This document shows positions 28,084 to 35,471 of a stretch of 56,643 bases of DNA, piece after piece. A model generated the notes under the pieces. That model was not told the DNA's origin. It made no database searches and saw only the letters and a program-made list of their open reading frames with translations. The DNA comes from Candidatus Magnetaquicoccus inordinatus. Lineage in GTDB: Bacteria > Pseudomonadota > Magnetococcia > Magnetococcales > Magnetaquicoccaceae. The first letter of the stretch is position 1. Every line of letters begins with the position of its first letter. The position numbers and the translations under genes are program-made. The stretch covers positions 1 to 56,643 of the forward strand of contig NZ_RXIU01000003.1 of assembly GCF_004217665.1 (NCBI RefSeq), read 5' to 3'.

Positions 28084-29934
28084 ATGAGTGGGGCGTTGCA
28101 TTCTCTTTCGGTTTCCTCCGACTTTTGGAGTCGTCTTGGGCAAGGGCAGAGTACGGAGCAGGCGGCGGTGTGGTTGAGCTGCCTGATCTCTCTGTTTGGT
28201 GCACGAGTGGAGGAGGCGGTGGTATTGATGGCTGAGGGGAGCCAAGGTCTGTTTCGGCCTCGGGCTTTTTGGCCTGTGGGTTCGGCGCAGGTGAGTGCTG
28301 ATTTGGCGCATGTCTGTGAGCAGGCGTTACAGATGCGACGACCGTTGAGTGTACAGCGCCAGCGTGGTTTGCTGGCGCAACCCATCGAGCGGGATGGGTT
28401 GTTGGTAGCTTTGGTAGCTGTTGCTTTTCAGGATGCGGTTCCTGCCCATGCGGGTCGTTATTTGCGATGGGGTGAGGGTTGGTTGTTGGGCGAGTGGCAG
28501 CAGCAGGAGGGGCAAGAGTCTGCTGAGTTGCAGGAGCGTCTTTTGTTGGTAGTGGATCTGTTGCGGGTGGCTTTGGAGGCGGATCCTCCGGCTGAGGCGG
28601 TGCATGCGGTGGTGACGGAAGCGGCCTCGCGTTTGGGGTGTGATCGGGTAGCGGTTGGATTTGCCAAAAAGGGTGTGATTCGTTTGGCGGCGTTATCCAA
28701 TGCTGCCGAGGTGGCGCAGCGGATTGATCTGGTTGCTGCTTTGGAAGCGGCGATGCACGAGGCGTGGGATCAGGCAGCGACGGTACGGGTAGGGCTTTAT
28801 ACCATCGATGGTGAAGCTGCGGATGAGCAGACTCCTTCGTGGTTGGATATTCGTGAGCATCAGCGTTTGGTACGGGATTTTGGGGCTGAGTTTGTGTTAT
28901 CGCAGCCATTTGCTTTGGGTGAAAAGGAGAGGCGGCAGGAGGGGGTATTTGTTTTTGAGTGGCCGGATGCGCTGCATGCGCCGGGGCGGGTTGGGCAAGC
29001 TGAGGCGTTGGCGCCTATTCTTGGTCGGGTTTTGTTGGAGAGAGAGCGGGCCGGGCGCAGCAATTGGCGGCGTTTGGGTGATTTTTTGCGTGAGGAAAGG
29101 CGTCGTCTGTTTGCGCCCGGTGAGGCGGTACGCAAGTTGTTGGCGCTTGCTGTTGTGGCTGTTGTGGTGGCTGGGTTTACTTCGTATGGTGAGCATCGGT
29201 TGTCGGCCAAGGCGCTTGTGGAGGGAAGTGTACGGCGGGTGATTGTTGCGCCTTTTGATGGTTATGTTGCTGCTTCTCAGGTTCGGGCTGGTTATCTGGT
29301 CAAGGAGGGGGAGGAGTTGGCGCGTTTGGATGATCGGGAGTTACGTTTAGAGTCTTTGCGGTGGGCCAGTCAGCAGCAGCAGTATCAAAAGCAGATGGAT
29401 GATGCGCAAGCGCAGCATAATTTGGCGCAGATTCAGATTGCCAAGGCTCAGGCGAGGCAGGCGGAGGCGCAGCGGGAGCTTTCGGAGGCGATGTTGAAGC
29501 GGGCGAGGGTATTGGCTCCTTTTAGTGGCTTATTGTTGAGTGGAGATTTGTCGCAGCATTTAGGTGGTGCGGTCAAGAAGGGGCAGACGCTTTTTGAGTT
29601 GGCTCCTTTGGATGCCTATCGGGTAGTATTACAGGTTGAAGAGGGGGACATTTCCTATCTTACTGAGCAGCAGCGTGGATCATTGATGGTTGCGGCGTTG
29701 CCTGGGGTATCTTTTCCTTTCCATATCACTTTAATCACCCCTGTGGCCACCATTACTGATGGCAGCAATCATTTTCGTGTTGAGGGGACTTTAGAGGTTC
29801 GGGATGAGCGTTTACGTCCTGGCATGGAGGGGATTGGCAAGTTGGATGTCGGTCAGCAGCGTTGGGTATGGATTTGGAGTTATCGTTTATTGGCGTGGAT
29901 ACGTTTGCATATATGGTCTTGGTTAGGGATTTGA
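28084..29934 (+). CDS. GAF-HlyD inner-membrane adaptor protein
   Basis: A 616-residue membrane fusion protein, starting 12 bp after the giant gene. Residues 1-150 are unassigned. About 150-310 resembles a GAF-type sensor domain (AEAVHAVVTEAASRLGCDRVAVGF) in the cytoplasm. A single transmembrane helix lies near 352-370 (LLALAVVAVVVAGFTSYG). After it comes a HlyD/RND-type adaptor: a barrel-sandwich half-motif (VIVAPFDGYVAASQVRAGYLVKEGEELARLDD), a helical hairpin rich in Gln, Ala and Glu, and the second half-motif (RVLAPFSGLLLSGDLSQHLGG). The C-terminus ends in an aromatic segment (WVWIWSYRLLAWIRLHIW) that could re-enter the membrane. It would link the inner membrane to the AMIN-TolC channel for export of the giant protein. 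The cytoplasmic GAF part suggests that a ligand gates assembly or export (inference). Confidence 0.85.
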   Translation: MSGALHSLSVSSDFWSRLGQGQSTEQAAVWLSCLISLFGARVEEAVVLMAEGSQGLFRPRAFWPVGSAQVSADLAHVCEQALQMRRPLSVQRQRGLLAQPIERDGLLVALVAVAFQDAVPAHAGRYLRWGEGWLLGEWQQQEGQESAELQERLLLVVDLLRVALEADPPAEAVHAVVTEAASRLGCDRVAVGFAKKGVIRLAALSNAAEVAQRIDLVAALEAAMHEAWDQAATVRVGLYTIDGEAADEQTPSWLDIREHQRLVRDFGAEFVLSQPFALGEKERRQEGVFVFEWPDALHAPGRVGQAEALAPILGRVLLERERAGRSNWRRLGDFLREERRRLFAPGEAVRKLLALAVVAVVVAGFTSYGEHRLSAKALVEGSVRRVIVAPFDGYVAASQVRAGYLVKEGEELARLDDRELRLESLRWASQQQQYQKQMDDAQAQHNLAQIQIAKAQARQAEAQRELSEAMLKRARVLAPFSGLLLSGDLSQHLGGAVKKGQTLFELAPLDAYRVVLQVEEGDISYLTEQQRGSLMVAALPGVSFPFHITLITPVATITDGSNHFRVEGTLEVRDERLRPGMEGIGKLDVGQQRWVWIWSYRLLAWIRLHIWSWLGI

Positions 29935-29950
29935 GGTGGAGTTATTGCGG

Positions 29951-29998
29951 GTCCAGGGGGATCATCCCCCTGGCGGAGTCCAGAGGCGGAGCCTCTGG
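29951..29998 (-). repeat. Short structured repeat related to the E family (E4)
   Basis: Two hairpins start 17 bp after the adaptor stop codon: CCAGGGGG/CCCCCTGG at 29953-29973 and CCAGAGGC/GCCTCTGG at 29980-29998 with loop GGA. The GGTCC lead-in and first hairpin match the end of copy E3 in the same orientation, with compensatory stem changes. It lacks the other four hairpins. It could act as a transcription terminator, although no uridine run follows directly. Confidence 0.6.
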
Positions 29999-30004
29999 GA
30001 ATTT

Positions 30005-30085
30005 GCTTTTAATCTTTTGCTTTTATCTTTTGCTTTTATCTTTTGCTTTTATCTTTTGCTTTTATCTTTTGCTTTTAATCTTTTT
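30005..30085 (+). repeat. 13-bp tandem repeat, about six copies
   Basis: Six consecutive copies of a GCTTTTATCTTTT-type 13-mer follow repeat E4. The first and last carry an extra A (TTAATC). The strand is extremely pyrimidine-rich. The period is not a multiple of three, so it is not a coding repeat. It is a candidate for slipped-strand length variation or transcript 3'-end formation behind the E4 hairpins. Confidence 0.85.
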
Positions 30086-30104
30086 GGCGCGCCTTTCACA
30101 ACAA

Positions 30105-30192
30105 GCCGACGCGCTTTTTGCGTCGGCGCAGCGCGCCTCATGGATGCTGGCTGTGCGGATTGGCGCGTTTTTTTGCGCCAATGGGCACAGCC
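30105..30192. repeat. Nested hairpins in the 616-bp gap before the M50 operon
   Basis: A perfect 8-bp stem GCCGACGC/GCGTCGGC occupies 30105-30127 with a T-rich loop. A second perfect stem ATTGGCGC/GCGCCAAT at 30159-30182 has a T-rich loop and is enclosed by GGCTGTGC (30149-30156) and GCACAGCC (30185-30192). No gene is seen between 29935 and 30550. From 30193 to 30329 I see nothing definite. Confidence 0.6.
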
Positions 30193-30329
30193 TCTTCATC
30201 GGTGTTAAGAGTTGGCAAACCAGCACAGATGAGTAATTATTGGCCTCCCGCATCGCATTCAGTCGGGGGATCCGGCGGATAATGCCCTTTGGCACCACCA
30301 TCCGCACTGTTGCTCTACCTGCTCGCAAG

Positions 30330-30512
30330 GTTGCCACACGCGCAACTGTGTATGTCGGGCGTCCGCCCTCCCAAAGAGTGCCCCTTCGGGGCACAGATTG
30401 GTGCGGCGTGCGCGAATGCTACGCATTCGCTTTTGTGAAACGCCGCACAGAAGCAGGACTCCGTCCTGCACCTGCCAGGAGGGGATAATCCCCTCCTGGA
30501 CCTCCGTAATAG
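30330..30512 (+). repeat. Structured dispersed repeat, copy E2
   Basis: Same orientation and hairpin order as E1. Stems GTGCCCC/GGGGCAC (30378-30394, loop TTC), GCGAATGC/GCATTCGC (30412-30430, loop TAC), GCAGGAC/GTCCTGC (30453-30469) and the CCAGGAGGGGA stem (30475-30499). Relative to E1 the last two stems differ by paired changes that keep base pairing (G-C to A-T, and A-T to G-C). It ends 38 bp before the M50 start, so it forms part of the operon's upstream region or leader. Confidence 0.85.
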
Positions 30513-30550
30513 TTTTTTTATTTTATTTTATTTTATCCTGGATCAACACC

Positions 30551-32698
30551 ATGAGCTCGGCCCTCTTTTCCCACTCCTGGTATCGCGTCGCCTCACTCCA
30601 ACCACGCCTGCGTACCCAGGCACGTGTAGTACGCCACCTCTACCGCGGAGAACGCTGGTGGATCCTCCAGGATCGCGCCAGCGGCCACTTCCTGCGCCTC
30701 AACACAGTCGCTTACGGCGTGCTGGCCCTCTGCGACGGTAGACGTACCCTGGAAGAGATATGGCAGTTTCTCAGCAACCGCGACGGCGATAACGCACCTA
30801 CCCAAGACGAAATCCTGCAACTGCTCAACCAATTGCACCAGGCAAACCTCCTGCACAGCAATCGCCCCGCCGATTTGCAAGATCTGGGCGAACGCCGGGA
30901 AAATGTGCGCTGGCGGAAAATTAAACAATATATCAATAACCCACTCTCCTTCAAAATTGCCCTGTTTGACCCAGATCGCCTGCTGACTCTCCTCAGTCGC
31001 TTGCTGCCACGCCCCTGGTTGGGAGCTCTGCTACTGCTCTGGCTGATTCTGGTGGGATCGGGCATGCTGCAGGCAGCTCTACACTGGCAGGAACTGACTA
31101 ACGACCTGACCGCCCAAGTCTTTACCCCAGAAAATATGCTGCTGCTCTGGATGGCCTTCCCCATACTGAAAGCTGTCCATGAACTCGGTCACGGCCTGGC
31201 CGTTAAAATCCTGGGTGGCTCCTGCCACGAAACCGGCTTGATGTTTCTGGTTATGGTGCCCGTACCCTACGTCGATGTTTCCGACTCCACCGCACTCTCC
31301 AGCAAATATCAACGGATGCTGGTGGGCGCCGCAGGGATGATGGCAGAACTGTCAGTCGCCGCCGTGGCCGTCTGGCTGTGGAGCTGGAGTATGCCCGGTC
31401 CCGGTCGCGCCTTCCTCCATCAGGTGATCGTCTTGGCCGGTATGACTACCCTGCTCTTTAATATGAATCCACTGATTCGCTTCGACGGTTATTATATCTT
31501 TGCCGATTGGCTGGAAATACCTAACCTGGCACAAAAAGCCAATCGCTACTTAGGCTACCTGCTGCATCGCTACGCCTTTGGCAATACACTCACCTTTCCA
31601 CCACCAATGAGCAAAGGCGAAACCCCCTGGCTGCTCGGCTTTGCACTGGCCGCCTTTGTCTACCGCATCCTGCTCAGCATCGGTATCATCCTGCTGATTG
31701 CCGAAAGCTATTTTTTTATCGGTGTGCTCATGGCCCTGTGGGCGACCTGGTCCATGGTTCTGCTGCCAATCGCTAAACAACTCCATAATCTGCTCACCAA
31801 TAACGAACTGGAAGGCAAAGGAGTGCGCGTGACACTGGCACTCAGCCTGCTCGCCGGTAGCCTCCTGGGACCACTGCTCACTTGGCCAGTCGCCGATTGG
31901 ACCATGAGCGAAGGGGTGGTCTGGATGCCAGAAGAGTCCCGCTTGCGCGCTGCCGTCTCCTGCATGGGCGAACAGGTGCTGGTGCCTTCAGGAAGCCCGG
32001 TGGAAAAAGCAACCCCCCTGCTGCGTTGCAGCGACCCGGAACTGGCTGCACAAGTGGCACAACTGCAAGCCAAACAAGCCGAGATCGAAGCACGCCTGAG
32101 CCAGGCACAAAACGCAGATCGCGTGCAAAGACAGATTATTCAGACCGAGCTGGAACAGGCCAAAAGCCAACTCGAAGATGCCCAACAACGCCAAGAAAGC
32201 CTGATTGTACATAGCCCCCATGCCGGTACCTTTATTGTCCCAGAACCAGGAGATTATCCCGGTCGCTTTCTGCGGCGCGGTGACGTAGTGGCCTATCTGC
32301 TCGATCCAGCCCGCTTTACCCTGCTGACAGTGGTGCCACAAGGAGAGGTGGATCTGGTGCGACGACAAACCCGTGCCGTGGAGCTGCGCTCGGTCGATCG
32401 CGTCTGGGAGCTGATTCCCGCTACCATCGTCCGCGAAGTGCCTGCCGCAACCAATGAACTGCCCAGTATGGCCCTCTCCTTGGCCGGAGGTGGCACAATC
32501 GGCCTCGATCCTTCCGCACGCCAAGAGGCCAAAGCCATCACCTCCCTGTTTCACTTTGAATTGGCCTTTGCCGAACAAAAGGTGCCTACAGCCTTGGGCA
32601 ATCGGGTCTATGTCCGCTTTGTCCATCATGATCTGCCACTGGCCTGGCAATGGTATCGCGGCATCCGGCAAATGTTCCTGAAAAGGTTTGCTGTATGA
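30551..32698 (+). CDS. PqqD-like/M50 peptidase/HlyD fusion membrane protein
   Basis: A 715-residue polytopic inner-membrane protein. The ATG at 30551 is chosen because longer frames run through repeat E2. Residues about 10-105 resemble a PqqD-like winged-helix peptide-binding domain (RGERWWILQDRASGHFLRLN...LLNQLHQANLL). Residues about 150-450 are an M50 site-2-protease-like membrane domain with an intact zinc motif HELGH (His210, Glu211, His214) and the third ligand Asp312 in NPLIRFDGYY, followed by DWLEIPNL. Residues about 480-715 are an adaptor domain: lipoyl-like halves around a Gln/Glu-rich coiled coil (about 505-555) and VHSPHAGTFIVPEPGD. Similar fusions are usually annotated as YydH-type zinc metalloproteases. 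It overlaps the SecA-like gene by 4 bp. It may bind, process or gate an exported polypeptide while contacting the periplasmic conduit; that role is inferred. Confidence 0.85.
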   Translation: MSSALFSHSWYRVASLQPRLRTQARVVRHLYRGERWWILQDRASGHFLRLNTVAYGVLALCDGRRTLEEIWQFLSNRDGDNAPTQDEILQLLNQLHQANLLHSNRPADLQDLGERRENVRWRKIKQYINNPLSFKIALFDPDRLLTLLSRLLPRPWLGALLLLWLILVGSGMLQAALHWQELTNDLTAQVFTPENMLLLWMAFPILKAVHELGHGLAVKILGGSCHETGLMFLVMVPVPYVDVSDSTALSSKYQRMLVGAAGMMAELSVAAVAVWLWSWSMPGPGRAFLHQVIVLAGMTTLLFNMNPLIRFDGYYIFADWLEIPNLAQKANRYLGYLLHRYAFGNTLTFPPPMSKGETPWLLGFALAAFVYRILLSIGIILLIAESYFFIGVLMALWATWSMVLLPIAKQLHNLLTNNELEGKGVRVTLALSLLAGSLLGPLLTWPVADWTMSEGVVWMPEESRLRAAVSCMGEQVLVPSGSPVEKATPLLRCSDPELAAQVAQLQAKQAEIEARLSQAQNADRVQRQIIQTELEQAKSQLEDAQQRQESLIVHSPHAGTFIVPEPGDYPGRFLRRGDVVAYLLDPARFTLLTVVPQGEVDLVRRQTRAVELRSVDRVWELIPATIVREVPAATNELPSMALSLAGGGTIGLDPSARQEAKAITSLFHFELAFAEQKVPTALGNRVYVRFVHHDLPLAWQWYRGIRQMFLKRFAV

Positions 32699-34689
32699 AA
32701 CTCGCCCCAGCACAACTGCTCCTGGGTGATCTCTATCCCCAACGACGCCTCTGGCAAGAGCTGCCCTGGCTGGATCGCCTGGCCACTACCCTGCACCTGC
32801 GCTGGAGCCGACGCAAACATGCCTCAACCACCCAGCAAGATCAGTTTTTGGCAGAGGTGGCGGCAGCCGAACAACGCCTGCAAGCGCTGACCAAAGAAGA
32901 AGGTCAAAAATTTTTGGCAGAACTGCGCAGAAAGCTGCGCCAACACGGCTTTGTCGATGCAACCGTCGCCATGGCCTTCGCCTTTCTGCGCCAACAGGCC
33001 GGTGAACTGCTGGCTATGCGCCATTTTCCTACCCAAATGCGCGGCGGCTATTTGCTGCTGCACGGCTATGTGGTGGAGATGGATACCGGAGAAGGCAAAA
33101 CTCTTACCGCAACCCTGACCGCCGCCACCGCCGCTTTGGCCGGTCTGGCAGTGCATGTGGTGACAGTCAATGACTATCTGGCAGAACGCGACAGCCAACG
33201 CATGGCCCCCCTCTATAAAGCCTGCGGCCTCTCCACCGGAGTGATCCTGGAGAGCATGTCGCCGGAAGAAAAACAACAACAATATGCTGCCGATATTGTC
33301 TACTGCACCAACAAGACTCTGGTGTTTGACTATTTGCGCGACCGCTTGCAGATGGGTGACCACCTGCAACCCCTGTCCATGGCCATCAAACAGTTGACCC
33401 AACCCTCTGGAAGAGCACTGTTGCTGCGCGGCCTGCAATTTGCCATCGTCGATGAGGCGGACAGTATTTTTATTGATGAAGCACGTACACCACTGATTCT
33501 GGCCTCGGAACGCAGCAACCCACTGCTGGAAAGCTTCTATCGCCAGGCTATCAGCGTGGCACGACAGCTTCAGGCAGAAAGCGATTTTATCCTGGCAGGT
33601 CGCGACCCACAGTTGACACAGCATGGCCAAAGCCGTCTGCTGGAGATCAGCTCCACATGGGGTGGACTATGGAATGGTGCGCTGCGCGCGGAAGAGGTGG
33701 TCCGTTTGGCCCTCTCCGCACTGTATGGCTTCACCCGCGATGTCCACTATATCGTGCGCAACATGGACGGAGTGGCCAAAGTGATGATCGTCGATGAACA
33801 TACCGGACGGGTGATGCCCGATCGCTCCTGGGAGCGCGGCTTGCAACAGTTGATCGAGATAAAAGAAGATGTGCCACTTACCCCGGAAAAAGAGGTGCTC
33901 GCCCGCATCAGTTATCAACTCTTTTTTCGCCGCTATCTCTACCTCTCCGGCATGACCGGTACCTGCCGCGAAGTCAAAGAGGAGCTGGCCGATGTCTATG
34001 GCCTGGGTGTGATTCGCCTGCAACCCTACCGACCCTCCCGCCGTACTCTCCTGCCGACCCGCCTCTTCGCCACCGCCGAAGCACGCTGGCAGGCGGTGGT
34101 CGAGGCAGTGCGCCAGCGCGCCGCCCACGGACAAGCACTCTTGGTGGGCACCCGCTCCATTGCCGCCTCGGAACATCTGTCGGCACTTCTGCAAGCCGCA
34201 GATCTGCCCCATCGACTGCTCAACGCCAAACAGGATAAACTGGAAGCCGATCTGATTGCCGAAGCAGGCCGACCCGGTCAGGTGACCATCGCGACCAATA
34301 TGGCCGGACGCGGTACCGATATTCGCCCAGAAGAGAAGGTGCTGCAGGCGGGAGGATTGCATGTGATACTCACCGAAGGTCACGATAATGCACGTGTTGA
34401 TCGACAGTTGATCGGACGCTCAGCCCGCCAGGGCGACCCGGGAACCGCCGAATCGCTGTTGTCGCTGGAGGATGAATTGCTGCGGGAAAGAATGCCCACT
34501 GTCGGCGCAAAATTTGCTATACTACTGAAAGCGTATCCACAGAGTCGCCTGTTGCAAAGAGTGGCCGCCACTCTCTACCGTTTGGCACAATGGCATACCG
34601 AACGCGGACAACGGCGCATTCGCCGCCGCTTGCTGCAAGCCGATTTTCAAATGCGCCAGGCCCTTTCCTTTTCGGGAAAAATGGAATGA
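32695..34689 (+). CDS. Truncated SecA-like translocase ATPase
   Basis: A 664-residue SecA paralogue against about 900 for housekeeping SecA. It begins inside the M50 stop codon (ATGA overlap). The motor is intact: Walker A MDTGEGKTL (Lys135), VNDYLAERD, Walker B DEADSIFIDEARTPLI (Asp253-Asp256), SGMTGT, TIATNMAGRGTDI and the arginine-finger motif RQLIGRSARQGDPG (from Arg570). The insertion between RTPLI and the linker DEHTGRVMPDRSWERGLQQ is a shortened preprotein cross-linking domain. After motif VI only the first scaffold helix remains (to 664). The helical wing, two-helix finger and zinc-binding C-terminal tail are absent. In SecA the finger contacts the polypeptide entering SecYEG, so this protein probably does not work as a standard translocase. 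It is the only ATPase encoded among the export genes. Confidence 0.92.
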   Translation: MKLAPAQLLLGDLYPQRRLWQELPWLDRLATTLHLRWSRRKHASTTQQDQFLAEVAAAEQRLQALTKEEGQKFLAELRRKLRQHGFVDATVAMAFAFLRQQAGELLAMRHFPTQMRGGYLLLHGYVVEMDTGEGKTLTATLTAATAALAGLAVHVVTVNDYLAERDSQRMAPLYKACGLSTGVILESMSPEEKQQQYAADIVYCTNKTLVFDYLRDRLQMGDHLQPLSMAIKQLTQPSGRALLLRGLQFAIVDEADSIFIDEARTPLILASERSNPLLESFYRQAISVARQLQAESDFILAGRDPQLTQHGQSRLLEISSTWGGLWNGALRAEEVVRLALSALYGFTRDVHYIVRNMDGVAKVMIVDEHTGRVMPDRSWERGLQQLIEIKEDVPLTPEKEVLARISYQLFFRRYLYLSGMTGTCREVKEELADVYGLGVIRLQPYRPSRRTLLPTRLFATAEARWQAVVEAVRQRAAHGQALLVGTRSIAASEHLSALLQAADLPHRLLNAKQDKLEADLIAEAGRPGQVTIATNMAGRGTDIRPEEKVLQAGGLHVILTEGHDNARVDRQLIGRSARQGDPGTAESLLSLEDELLRERMPTVGAKFAILLKAYPQSRLLQRVAATLYRLAQWHTERGQRRIRRRLLQADFQMRQALSFSGKME

Positions 34690-35471
34690 AATTTTGGCTA
34701 CCTCTTTGTTTTTTCGGGATATACTGCATACTGCCCGCCGGGGCTGCCGAACGCAATCTGCCGCCACCCGCCCCGACACTGGCCGCCGTTAATAGTGTGC
34801 CTGCAGGCGAGGTCAGTTGCCTGATTGAGCCCTCGGTGGAGGTTAACGTAGGCAGCCCGGCAGATGGCAGCCTGGATGTGGTCCATGTGGATCGGGGGGA
34901 TATCGTCAATCGCGGCCAGCTTTTGGCCAAGTTGGATACGGCAGTTCAGGTTGCCGCTGCCAATGTTTTGGAGGCAAAAGCTGCCTATGGCTCGCGCAAA
35001 TATCGGCGCAATGAGGATCTGCAAAAGCAACAACTCATCTCCAGTCAGGAGCTGGATGAGATTGCCACCGAACAGCGCCTGGCAGAGCTGGAGCTCAAAG
35101 AGCGGCGGGAACAGATTTTATTGCGCAGCATTATCAGCCCGATCCGTGGGGTGATTGTCGATCGTTATCGCAACCGAGGCGATTTGGTCAAGCAGGAAAA
35201 GATCTTTCGTATCGCCCAACTGGATCCGCTGCATGTGGAGACGGTGGTGCCTGCCAGTTATTTTGGGCGGATCCACCTGGAACAGAGCTATGAGGTGACG
35301 CCTCAACTGGTGGGAGGCAAAATGAAAGCACGTGTTTCCACCATAGATCGGGTGATTGATGCGGCAAGCGGTACCTTTCGCGTGCGCCTGCTGTTGGCCA
35401 ATCCCCAATATGAACTGCCTCCGGGGCAGCGTTGCAGTGTCAACTTTAATCCGAACGGAACCAATCCATGA
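34686..35471 (+). CDS. RND/HlyD-type periplasmic adaptor
   Basis: A 261-residue periplasmic adaptor, starting by ATGA overlap with the SecA-like stop. The chosen ATG gives a signal peptide (MKFWLPLCFFGIYCILPAGA). The mature protein has the first barrel-sandwich half (VNVGSPADGSLDVVHVDRGDIVNRGQ...LAKLD), a short helical hairpin (about 85-140), the second half (SIISPIRGVIVDRYRNRGDLV) and a beta-barrel domain (LDPLHVETVVPASYFGRI...). It is shorter than typical adaptors (350-450) and has no inner-membrane anchor. It is the third adaptor-domain protein in the locus and overlaps tpsB downstream by 4 bp, linking the export genes and the two-partner secretion pair in one transcript. Confidence 0.85.
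   Translation: MKFWLPLCFFGIYCILPAGAAERNLPPPAPTLAAVNSVPAGEVSCLIEPSVEVNVGSPADGSLDVVHVDRGDIVNRGQLLAKLDTAVQVAAANVLEAKAAYGSRKYRRNEDLQKQQLISSQELDEIATEQRLAELELKERREQILLRSIISPIRGVIVDRYRNRGDLVKQEKIFRIAQLDPLHVETVVPASYFGRIHLEQSYEVTPQLVGGKMKARVSTIDRVIDAASGTFRVRLLLANPQYELPPGQRCSVNFNPNGTNP

Noticed and set aside
30005-30085. Possible CRISPR array
   Set aside because: The units are contiguous 13-mers without spacers, and no cas gene is present.
2845-35471. ABC-transporter ATPase of a normal type I system
   Set aside because: I searched the translated frames for an LSGGQ-type signature with Walker motifs and found none; the P-loop proteins in the window are the SecA-like, KGGVGR and DUF927 proteins.
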